This document shows positions 31,452-39,405 of a DNA stretch of 64,000 nt, one piece after another; within the stretch, counting starts at the first letter, position 1; each line of letters opens with the position of its first letter. The notes under the pieces were generated by a model, which was not told the DNA's origin, made no database searches, and saw nothing but the letters and a program-made list of their open reading frames with translations. Location: NCBI GenBank assembly GCA_007136405.1, contig SLHA01000044.1, forward strand, positions 1 through 64,000, given 5' to 3'. The position numbers and the translations under genes were made by a program. Source of the DNA: Candidatus Latescibacterota bacterium (GTDB lineage Bacteria > Latescibacterota > UBA2968 > UBA8231).

Positions 31452-31907
31452 TTACACGCGGTCAGCGAGCACGGCCATGATCTCCGCCTCGGCGGCAATC
31501 TGACCATCGACGACCGCCTGGCCGCGCAACTTGCAGGTTGCCCGGCGCGCTCTGGTGACATCCACTTCCAGTATCAGCCGGTCTCCCGGCACTACCTGCT
31601 TGCGAAACCGGACACGATCCATGCCGGCGAAAAAAGGAATCTTGCTGCCGGGATCCTCCATGGCCGAGAGCATCATGATGGCCCCCGCCTGTGCCATGGC
31701 TTCCACGATCAGTACGCCCGGCATCACGGCATATCCGGGAAAGTGTCCCTGGAAGAACGGCTCATCGGCACTGACATTTTTTACTGCTACGATGCGCTCG
31801 GCAGGGATCAACTCCGTCACGCGATCGATGTACAGAAAGGGGTACCGGTGCGGTAAAAGCGCTTTGATGGACTCGATGTCCATGATCTGTGAAGACTGTT
31901 TTGCCAT
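31452..31907 (-). CDS. fabZ: 3-hydroxyacyl-ACP dehydratase
   Basis: IKALLPHRYPFLYIDRVTEL...FFQGHFPGYAVMPGVLIVEAMAQAG. Confidence 0.95.
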   Translation of the reverse strand: MAKQSSQIMDIESIKALLPHRYPFLYIDRVTELIPAERIVAVKNVSADEPFFQGHFPGYAVMPGVLIVEAMAQAGAIMMLSAMEDPGSKIPFFAGMDRVRFRKQVVPGDRLILEVDVTRARRATCKLRGQAVVDGQIAAEAEIMAVLADRV

Positions 31908-31975
31908 ACGGTCCTGCATTCCTGGTGAGGCTGCCCCGAAACAGGCAAGCCGGGTGCGCTCCGAACCGGCATGGA

Positions 31976-32728
31976 TTACATGGCCATTCCGCCGTTGACC
32001 GCCAGTACCTGTCCGGTGATGTAGGAGGCGTCCTCCGAGGCAAGAAAGACCACTGCCCGGGCCACGTCTTGCGGCGTACCGGGACGCCCCAGAGGTACCT
32101 GCGACAGCATGGCCTGGCGGGCCCCTTCCGGCAGTTTGTCCGTCATCTCCGTGGCGATGAATCCGGGCGCGACGGCGTTGACCGTGATGTTGCGGCCGGC
32201 CAGCTCCCGCGCCAGTGAACGGGTCAGGCCCAGAATGCCGGCTTTTGAGGCGGCATAGTTGGCCTGGCCGGGATTGCCGTTGGTGCCCACCACCGAGGAT
32301 ATGCTGATGATGCGTCCGCGGCGTGCCTTGATCATGGGCCGGACGGCAGCCTTGCAGCAGTTGAAGACCCCTTTCAGGTTGATATCGAGCACGGCATCCC
32401 AGTCATCTTCGCTCATGCGCATGAGCAATCCGTCACGGGTGATGCCCGCATTGTTGACCAGAATGTCGATGCGGCCCAGCCGCTCCACCGTTCGCTCCAC
32501 GCCCTCCTGCACGGATACGGGGCGCGAAACATCCATCTGAACGGAAATACTGCCGTTCGGCAGCTCGTCAGCGACCTCTTGAGCCGCCACAACGTCGATG
32601 TCCGCCACCGCCAGCCGCGCTCCTGCCGCCGCCAGAGCCTCTGATATGGCCCGGCCGATGCCTCGGCCTCCGCCGGTCACCAGGGCGACACTGTCGCGCA
32701 GACGGCGATCACTCAGGATCTGTTCCAT
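31976..32728 (-). CDS. fabG: 3-oxoacyl-ACP reductase
   Basis: VALVTGGGRGIGRAISEALA...NNAGITRDGLLMRMSEDDWDAVLDINLKG...NYAASKAGILGLTRSLARELA. Confidence 0.95.
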   Translation of the reverse strand: MEQILSDRRLRDSVALVTGGGRGIGRAISEALAAAGARLAVADIDVVAAQEVADELPNGSISVQMDVSRPVSVQEGVERTVERLGRIDILVNNAGITRDGLLMRMSEDDWDAVLDINLKGVFNCCKAAVRPMIKARRGRIISISSVVGTNGNPGQANYAASKAGILGLTRSLARELAGRNITVNAVAPGFIATEMTDKLPEGARQAMLSQVPLGRPGTPQDVARAVVFLASEDASYITGQVLAVNGGMAM

Positions 32729-32782
32729 ACGAGAAGGTTACCTCCGATGTAACTTCCCGAACCGCATGTACGTCCGGGATCG

Positions 32783-33838
32783 CTATGTATTTCCGGGATC
32801 GCTCCGGTTTTCCCACCGCAGCAGTACGCTGCCCCATGTATAACCCCCGCCCACCCCGGCCAGCAGAACCAGATCCCCCGATTCCAGACGTTCCTGCTGG
32901 AAGGCCTCTGACAGGGCGATCGGGACGGTAGCCGCCGTGGTGTTGGCGAAGCGATCGATGTTGACCATGACTTTTTCGGCAGGCAGCTTCAGCCGCTGCG
33001 CCGCTGCCTGGATGATGCGGTAATTCGCCTGATGCGGCACGAACAGCTTGAGATCCGCGCCGGTGAGTCCGTTGCGCTCGAGCACCGTGGCGCAGACCTC
33101 GGCCATGCGCGCCACGGCGAACTTGAACACCGACCGTCCGTCCTGTTGCACGTAGTGCAGGCGCTGGTCCACCGTTTCATGGGATGCCGGCATCATACTG
33201 CCTCCCGCGGGCACGGACAGACAGCCGGCGCCGGCTCCATCTGCGCGCAGCTCGAAATCCAGCAGTCCCGCGTTGGCCGTCTGAGCGGGTTCCAGCAACA
33301 CGCCACCGGCTCCGTCCCCGAAAAGGATGCACGTGGAGCGGTCGGTAAAATCCGTGATGGCACTCATCTTGTCCGCACCGATGACCAGCACCTTCCGATG
33401 CGCACCGGTCTGGATGAACTGAGCGCCGGCCACCAACGCGTAGATGAAACCGGTGCAGGCGGCAGACAGATCATAGGCCCATGCACGAGTGGCGCGTACG
33501 GCATGCTGGACCAGACAGGCAGTGGAAGGGAAAAGCATGTCCGGCGTGGCGGTAGCCACTATGATGAGATCGATCTCGGCAGGATCCAGATCACGGGCCG
33601 CGATGATCCTCTCAGCCACCTTGATGGCCATGTACGAGGTGGGCTGCCCGTCCAGGATATGGCGCTCGACGACCCCGGTCCGCTCCCGGATCCACTCATC
33701 CGATGTATCGACGAGTTTCTCCAGATCATGGTTGGTCAGAACTCTGTCCGGCAGGTACCGCTCCACCGCGGTAATGATGGCGCCATGTTGACCGGTGCGT
33801 TGTCCCACACCCCCTCGCTTCCCCTGAGACGAGTCCAA
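32783..33838 (-). CDS. fabH: Beta-ketoacyl-ACP synthase III
   Basis: YLPDRVLTNHDLEKLVDTSDEWIRERTGVVERHI...DLSAACTGFIYAL...VPHQANYRIIQAAAQRL. Confidence 0.95.
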   Translation of the reverse strand: MDSSQGKRGGVGQRTGQHGAIITAVERYLPDRVLTNHDLEKLVDTSDEWIRERTGVVERHILDGQPTSYMAIKVAERIIAARDLDPAEIDLIIVATATPDMLFPSTACLVQHAVRATRAWAYDLSAACTGFIYALVAGAQFIQTGAHRKVLVIGADKMSAITDFTDRSTCILFGDGAGGVLLEPAQTANAGLLDFELRADGAGAGCLSVPAGGSMMPASHETVDQRLHYVQQDGRSVFKFAVARMAEVCATVLERNGLTGADLKLFVPHQANYRIIQAAAQRLKLPAEKVMVNIDRFANTTAATVPIALSEAFQQERLESGDLVLLAGVGGGYTWGSVLLRWENRSDPGNT

Positions 33839-33977
33839 TAGGCAATGACCGTTTTTCAGACCCTAACCGTCCCGGTGACGCCGGCTCCCGGCATGCAGCT
33901 GTTGCGCGTCACACTACCGGCTCCGGTGCGGCCTGGTGCCCGCAGAGCCGCCCGCCCTGAAGAACCGCATTACGGAT

Positions 33978-34160
33978 TCAGACTTCGGGCTCGACGTAAC
34001 TTCGCCCCCGGTAGAAGCCACAGCTGGGGCAGACCCGGTGAGGAGCGCTCGGTTGACCGCAGTGAGCGCAGGAATTCACCGTGGGTATGGCAGCCTTCCA
34101 ATGAGTCCGCCGCTTGTCACGGCGCGTGCGCGATATTCTCCTTTTAGGTACAGCGGCCAC
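33978..34160 (-). CDS. rpmF: 50S ribosomal protein L32
   Basis: MAAVPKRRISRTRRDKRRTHWKAAIPTVNSCAHCGQPSAPHRVCPSCGFYRGRSYVEPEV; four-Cys zinc ribbon. Confidence 0.95.
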   Translation of the reverse strand: MAAVPKRRISRTRRDKRRTHWKAAIPTVNSCAHCGQPSAPHRVCPSCGFYRGRSYVEPEV

Positions 34161-34215
34161 AGGGCATCTCCTTTGTGATTACAGCCGTGCCGGCATTGCC
34201 GCGAGCACGAACGAT

Positions 34216-34761
34216 CTACCTGAACTTGATATTCTTCAGCGCCTCCCAGCGCGGATCCTGCTCCCGGCCGACACACTGACAGTTGTCCCGATTGAGGTCC
34301 GTACCGCAATGCGAACACAGACCCCGGCAATCTTTGCGGCAGTAAACCCGCACGGGCAGTTCCAGCAATACACCGTCATGCACATGCTCGGCCAGGTTCA
34401 GCTCGCGCGTGCCGGGCCGCAGAATGACCAGTCCGCCATCCTCGGCCGCAGCCTCCAGCTCGTCAGGGGTGGCGTTTTTGAGCTGAAACAGGACCTGCAA
34501 CTCAGCCCTTACCGGAACCTCCACGGGAACCAGGCAGCGGCAGCACTCGCCGCGTGCGATGGTCCGTACGGTTCCCGTCAGGGTAAAAGTCTCCATGATA
34601 CGATGTAGTTGCAGGTGCACGTGAATGACGCCAGGGAAGGCGTAATAGGCATCCTGCAGGTCCAGACCCGCGGCCGTCACGTCCAGTACGTATTCCGACG
34701 CGCCTTCCTGGATCTCGTCCACCGGAAGCACCAGCGGATCCTGGCGATCGGTCCTTTTCAT
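34216..34761 (-). CDS. YceD/DUF177 family protein
   Basis: Cys motif RGECCRCLVPVEVPV...YCRKDCRGLCSHCGTDLNRDNCQC; upstream of rpmF as usual. Confidence 0.85.
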   Translation of the reverse strand: MKRTDRQDPLVLPVDEIQEGASEYVLDVTAAGLDLQDAYYAFPGVIHVHLQLHRIMETFTLTGTVRTIARGECCRCLVPVEVPVRAELQVLFQLKNATPDELEAAAEDGGLVILRPGTRELNLAEHVHDGVLLELPVRVYCRKDCRGLCSHCGTDLNRDNCQCVGREQDPRWEALKNIKFR

Positions 34762-35003
34762 GATGCTGCAGCCCCGAAAAAAAACGCAACTCCAGCCAGA
34801 GCGCTCCGCGGTGCGTCCAAGGCGCGCCGCGCCGTGCATTGCGGATCCGCGCCGAAGTCACTGCGGACGATGCCGGGTTCCGCCGTGGCGCTTGCAGCTT
34901 CCACCCGGGCAAGGCTCGGACCGATGTTGCTGCTGCCGACACAATCCGGCTTGATCATCATCAGTGTGCATCCCAGCTCCATGAGTGTTTGCCGCTTTGT
35001 ATA

Positions 35004-35024
35004 CGGTTCCGGCTGCCGGAACCG
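35004..35024. promoter_or_regulatory. Perfect 21-nt palindrome just downstream of the predicted fab-cluster TSS
   Basis: CGGTTCCGGC-t-GCCGGAACCG (10-bp arms, 1-nt centre). Confidence 0.6.
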
Positions 35025-35037
35025 GCACAAAAAGATT

Positions 35038-35066
35038 AAGCTACAGACGCCATGCCTTTGTGTCAA
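35038..35066 (-). promoter_or_regulatory. Predicted sigma70 promoter (TTGACA-N17-TAGCTT) for yceD-rpmF-fab cluster
   Basis: Minus strand TTGACA CAAAGGCATGGCGTCTG TAGCTT. Confidence 0.55.
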
Positions 35067-35134
35067 CCTTTCCACACACCTTCCGGCCCTGCCTAACTGG
35101 CGTTCTCAGAATGGGTTCGGCCCGGCCGGCGCGC

Positions 35135-35163
35135 TTGACAGCCGATACCGGCGAACGTACTGT
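35135..35163 (+). promoter_or_regulatory. Predicted sigma70 promoter (TTGACA-N17-TACTGT) of HD phosphohydrolase
   Basis: TTGACA GCCGATACCGGCGAACG TACTGT, ending 8 nt before ATG 35172. Confidence 0.55.
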
Positions 35164-35171
35164 TGGACGCC

Positions 35172-36524
35172 ATGGAACCCATGCTCCTGGTAGACGACGG
35201 AAAAGCCATTCGGGATCCGGTCTGGGGGTACATTCACACGCCTCCTCCCGTCCTCAGTCTTATCGACACCGCGGAGTTCCAGCGTCTGCGTGGCATCACC
35301 CAGCTCGGGCATGTCCACCTGGTCTACCCCGGAGCCCGCCACAGCCGTTTCGAGCATTCCCTGGGTGTCTACCATCTGGCCAAGCAGTTCCTCCACCGCC
35401 TGCTGCGCTCTGACTCGGGTCTCCACCTGACCGACGAGGATGTCCGTGTTTTCATCGCCGCAACGCTGCTGCACGATATCGGCCATTACCCGTTCTCCCA
35501 CACCCTCGAGGAACTGCGGCCGTTTTTCGTATCCCACGAAACCCGGGCCCGGGAGATCATCGAACACTCGTCCGGGGCCATTCGCGCGGTACTGGAGAAT
35601 GAGTTTCGGGTCGATCCCGCACGCGTCGCCAATGTGATCGACTGCAACCCTGCCGCACCCACACCATTGGACCGGGACGCACTCCTGGCCGGCATCCTGA
35701 GCGGCACGCTGGACCCGGACAAGATCGACTACCTGCTGCGGGACGCCATGTTCTGCGGGGTGCCCTTCGGTGAAAGCGTCAACCGCGACCGGCTCATCGC
35801 GTCGATCACGTTCGACGCCGAAAACCAGCGACTGGCCATCAGCAGTAAAGGGGTTTCTGCCGTGGAGGCCCTGGTTTTCACCAACTACCTGATGTACCGC
35901 AACGTTTACTGGCATCACGCCGTGCGCGCCGCGACGGCCATGCTCAAGCGGGCGGTGCAGGACATCCTGCTGCACCCGGAGTGCCGGCTCCAGCCGTCAC
36001 GCTTCCACGGCCTGACGGAAGGAGAACTGCTCATGCTGCTGCAACAGGAACAGCAACGGCTCGATCTGCACGGATCATCCTGTCTGCTGGCCGGCACCAT
36101 GCAGCGGAGGTTGCACAAGGTGGGTGCAGTGATCCATCCCGAGGAACGTTCGGAAACCCTGATGCGGCTCCTCAGCGAGCTGTATACGGACCCGCGACGG
36201 CGGCGCACCCTGGAGATCGAACTCTGTCGCATGGTCGGCCGCCGCCTGGGCCGGAAGTTGCACGGTCATGAGATCCTCATCGATATTCCGGCCTTCTCCA
36301 AAAGCCCGGAAGTGGATCTGCGCGTTTTCTACGGTACCGATATCCCGGAGCACCGGTCCAATCCGCTGTCCCTGGATGATCCGGCCGTATCCCACCTGCG
36401 CGATTCCCTGTTGCTCAATTTCGAGGATCAGGCCAAGGTTTTCCGCATATACTGCATCGATGACGCGGACATCCGAAGCACCGTGCGGGCCCACGCCAAG
36501 CAGTATCTCATTGCCGGTGCCTGA
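35172..36524 (+). CDS. HD-domain phosphohydrolase (dGTPase/SAMHD1-like)
   Basis: IRDPVWGYIHTPPPVLSLIDTAEFQRLRGITQLGHVHLVYPGARHSRFEHSLGVYHLAKQF...ATLLHDIGHYPFSHTLE. Confidence 0.9.
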   Translation: MEPMLLVDDGKAIRDPVWGYIHTPPPVLSLIDTAEFQRLRGITQLGHVHLVYPGARHSRFEHSLGVYHLAKQFLHRLLRSDSGLHLTDEDVRVFIAATLLHDIGHYPFSHTLEELRPFFVSHETRAREIIEHSSGAIRAVLENEFRVDPARVANVIDCNPAAPTPLDRDALLAGILSGTLDPDKIDYLLRDAMFCGVPFGESVNRDRLIASITFDAENQRLAISSKGVSAVEALVFTNYLMYRNVYWHHAVRAATAMLKRAVQDILLHPECRLQPSRFHGLTEGELLMLLQQEQQRLDLHGSSCLLAGTMQRRLHKVGAVIHPEERSETLMRLLSELYTDPRRRRTLEIELCRMVGRRLGRKLHGHEILIDIPAFSKSPEVDLRVFYGTDIPEHRSNPLSLDDPAVSHLRDSLLLNFEDQAKVFRIYCIDDADIRSTVRAHAKQYLIAGA

Positions 36525-36622
36525 AACGCCGGTGGTTCCCGGGCGTCTACCCGGCGGTACCCGAACGGTCCTTTCCGTCAACGCATCCGTCCACGCAATT
36601 CATACGGCTCCATGAGGTCACC

Positions 36623-37846
36623 ATGTTCATCCGCCCGCTGATCCTCTTGATCGGGCTGGTCGGTCTGGCTGGTTTGCGGCCCGCCGCCGCCGGTAGCGAA
36701 GGATTCCCGGCTCCGCTGCGCGTCGCCGTGGTACCCGCCGAACCGGCGACCGGCCGTCCCGCCGGAATGGCGGCCTTCGCCCGTGGCACGCTGTCGCGCG
36801 AACTGGCACGCAGCGGCAGCTTCGTGCTGGTGGAACGCGAGCGCGTCGACCGGCTGCTGGAGGAAACAGGGCTGGCACAGTCCGGGATTACCCGCGGTAC
36901 GACGGAGGCCCGCCTGGGGCTTCTGCTGGATGTTGAAAAACTTCTGTTCGTCGACGTCCAGTTCATTTTTCCCCACTACAGTCTCACAGTGCGCATCGTC
37001 GATGTGAAAACCGGACAGGTGCAACGGGTGGAGAGTACCAGGTTGGGCCTGCGCACGGATCAGGCGCAGGAACCGCTGGAGCGTCTGGCCCGCCGGCTGG
37101 CCGCGCTCGCCCCGGTACTGGCACCGCCAGCCATGGTTCTCATACCCGCCGGTGTCGGCAGGATGGGTTCGAGCACCGGTCTGGCCGACGAGCAGCCGGT
37201 CCACACGGTGCGTTTGGATTCATTTTATCTGGACCGCTTCGAAGTGACCCGTATCGAGTATCACGAATGGCTGGTGGCTGCCGGAAAACGCCGGATCGGT
37301 GATATCAGCGATCCCTTCAAACCAGCCACCGGTATGACCTGGCACCAGGCCGCAGCCTACTGCCGGGCGCAGGGCCGCCGCCTCCCCACGGAAGCGGAAT
37401 GGGAGTTCGCTGCCCGGGGACCGGATGGCCACCCCTATCCGTGGGGTCATGAGCAACCGGATGACACGCGTGCATGCTTCGCCCGCACGGCGCACCGCCC
37501 GCTGCAGGTGCACACGCTTGCCGCCGGCACCACACCGCTGGGCGTGCACCACATGGCCGGCAACGTGGCCGAGTGGGTGCACGACTGGTGGGCACCGGAT
37601 TATTACACCAACAACCCCCGTGACAATCCCCGCGGTCCCGCCTACGGTGACTACAAAGCGGTACGCGGCGGCGCGTACAACAGCCCGATCACGGAGCTGC
37701 GCGCCACCGCCCGCAGCTACCACAATCCGGAGCGCGGCGCGGCGCACATAGGGTTCCGATGTGCCCGGGACGTTGACCCCATAATCCACGGGAACCGGGT
37801 CCACCGTCCACCGCCCGGCCGCATGGCGGTACAGCCCTCCCATTGA
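36623..37846 (+). CDS. Secreted CsgG-like domain + formylglycine-generating-enzyme (SUMF1-like) domain protein
   Basis: Signal peptide; ARGTLSRELARSGSFVLVERERVDRLLEETGLAQSGIT (CsgG-like); GRMGSSTGLADEQPVHTVRLDSFYLDRFEVT...RLPTEAEWEFAARG...NVAEWVHDWW...VRGGAYNSP...GFRCARD (FGE-like). Confidence 0.8.
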   Translation: MFIRPLILLIGLVGLAGLRPAAAGSEGFPAPLRVAVVPAEPATGRPAGMAAFARGTLSRELARSGSFVLVERERVDRLLEETGLAQSGITRGTTEARLGLLLDVEKLLFVDVQFIFPHYSLTVRIVDVKTGQVQRVESTRLGLRTDQAQEPLERLARRLAALAPVLAPPAMVLIPAGVGRMGSSTGLADEQPVHTVRLDSFYLDRFEVTRIEYHEWLVAAGKRRIGDISDPFKPATGMTWHQAAAYCRAQGRRLPTEAEWEFAARGPDGHPYPWGHEQPDDTRACFARTAHRPLQVHTLAAGTTPLGVHHMAGNVAEWVHDWWAPDYYTNNPRDNPRGPAYGDYKAVRGGAYNSPITELRATARSYHNPERGAAHIGFRCARDVDPIIHGNRVHRPPPGRMAVQPSH

Positions 37847-37877
37847 CCGTGGCGAAAGACACCGTAGTATCGTCCTC

Positions 37878-37900
37878 TCAACACCGGTGACCGGTGTTGA
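37878..37900. promoter_or_regulatory. Near-perfect palindrome upstream of rlmI-like gene
   Basis: TCAACACCGG-tga-CCGGTGTTGA (10-bp arms, 3-nt centre). Confidence 0.5.
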
Positions 37901-37933
37901 CCCGGCAACCCCTATCGACAGCGGCCGATCTCC

Positions 37934-39139
37934 ATGTCCACTCCCTCGTACCCCCAACTGCACCTGAAGAAGGCGACCGAGCGTGCCTTGCTCAACGGTC
38001 ACCCCTGGGTATTCAGCGGCGCCGTGGCTCACTCTCCGCAGGTCGAAGCCGGCAGCGTGGTCGATGTCGTGGACCATCGCGGCCGATTCATCATGCGCGG
38101 CTCGTTCAATCCACACGCCGCCATCTGCGTCAGACGTTTGACCCGCAACCGGCAGACTGGCATCGATCGCGCGTTCTTCCAGGCGGCACTCGGCACGGCC
38201 TTCAGGCTGCGCGCCCGTTCCGGTCTGGCGGCCTCCACCAACGCCATGCGCCTGGTCCACGGCGAGAGCGACGGCCTTCCGGGCCTGGTGGCAGACGACT
38301 ACGCCGGTCATGTCGTGGTGCAATTCCACAGCGCCGGCATGGAGACCTTTCGCGCGGACATTCTCGATGCAATCTGGGATCTGCGCCGGCCCCTGGGGAT
38401 CTTCGAGCGCAGTGACGTGGGCACCCGCCGGGCGGAAAGACTGCTTGACCGTCCCACGGGTCTGCTGCGCGGCGCCGCCCCACCCGAACTGGTGCAGGTG
38501 CTCGAACACGGCACGCTCCTGGCCGTGGATCTGTACCATGGCCAGAAGACCGGGTTGTTCCTGGACCAGCGGCAGAACCGTCTGCTGGTCCAGGAACAGG
38601 CCGCCGGGGCAAGCGTGTTGAACTGTTTCGCATACACCAGTGCTTTCTCGGCGCACGCCTTGAGAGGCGGCGCTCGGCGGACGCTCGATGTGGAAATCAC
38701 GGCTCCGGCGGCACGTGCGGCGCAGATGAACCTGTCCGCCAACCAGGGTCCCGGGGCCCATTGGGATATCGTGCGGGCCAATGTGTTCCAGTTTCTGGAT
38801 GATCTGGCTCTCCAGGGTCCCCGGTTCGACCTGGTCATACTCGATCCGCCCTCGCTCCTGCGCAAACGCGAGCAGCTGTCGCAAGCCATGGGCGTGTATA
38901 CCAAACTGAACCGCAATGCGCTGCGCCTGGTGCGCAGCGGCGGTCTGCTGGTTACCGCCTCCTGCTCGTCCAGAGTCAGTCACGAAGACTTTTTCCAGGT
39001 TGTGCGTCGAGCCGCTGCCGGGGCAGGGGTCCAGCTGCGCATTCAATCCATGCACCTGCAGCCTGCCGACCATCCCGTCGATCCCGCCTTTCCGGAAGGA
39101 CGCTACCTCAAGTGTATCAATGCCAGAGTGGTGCGCTGA
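37934..39139 (+). CDS. rlmI: Class I SAM-dependent rRNA methyltransferase (RlmI-like, PUA + methyltransferase)
   Basis: LKKATERALLNGHPWVFSGAV...VLNCFAYTSAFSAHALRGGARRTLDVEI...FDLVILDPPSLLRKRE...SCSSRVSHEDF. Confidence 0.9.
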   Translation: MSTPSYPQLHLKKATERALLNGHPWVFSGAVAHSPQVEAGSVVDVVDHRGRFIMRGSFNPHAAICVRRLTRNRQTGIDRAFFQAALGTAFRLRARSGLAASTNAMRLVHGESDGLPGLVADDYAGHVVVQFHSAGMETFRADILDAIWDLRRPLGIFERSDVGTRRAERLLDRPTGLLRGAAPPELVQVLEHGTLLAVDLYHGQKTGLFLDQRQNRLLVQEQAAGASVLNCFAYTSAFSAHALRGGARRTLDVEITAPAARAAQMNLSANQGPGAHWDIVRANVFQFLDDLALQGPRFDLVILDPPSLLRKREQLSQAMGVYTKLNRNALRLVRSGGLLVTASCSSRVSHEDFFQVVRRAAAGAGVQLRIQSMHLQPADHPVDPAFPEGRYLKCINARVVR

Positions 39140-39234
39140 GTCCGGGCGCCCGTGTATCTGTACCCACACGACGCGCTGAGTCCGGGTGCCTGTGTATCCC
39201 GGGCCCGCATGGCGCGCTGAGTCCGGGCGCCTGG
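39133..39234. repeat. 40/41-bp imperfect direct repeat, about 2.5 copies
   Basis: GCGCTGAGTCCGGGYGCC at 39133, 39173 and 39214; first copy includes the rlmI stop codon. Confidence 0.8.
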
Positions 39235-39347
39235 GGTCATGCCGCGGGGCCAGGCACCGCTCCCGAATCCAACCTCGGGTAGTATGTAGCCTGTGCCTGC
39301 ATTGGGCCCTGCGTGCGCCAAACGGACCTGGCGCAAGCCGGACTTGC

Positions 39348-39376
39348 TTGACACCCCGTCACCGGCAAACTATCGT
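39348..39376 (+). promoter_or_regulatory. Predicted sigma70 promoter (TTGACA-N17-TATCGT) of the short-uvrC operon
   Basis: TTGACA CCCCGTCACCGGCAAAC TATCGT, 30 nt upstream of the listed start. Confidence 0.65.
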
Positions 39377-39405
39377 CCAGAAACACCCCCCGCGGCACCG
39401 GGCAA

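Noticed and set aside
37220-39169. 649-aa minus-strand ORF
   Set aside because: Antisense to the CsgG-FGE and RlmI-like genes; composition typical of a shadow frame.
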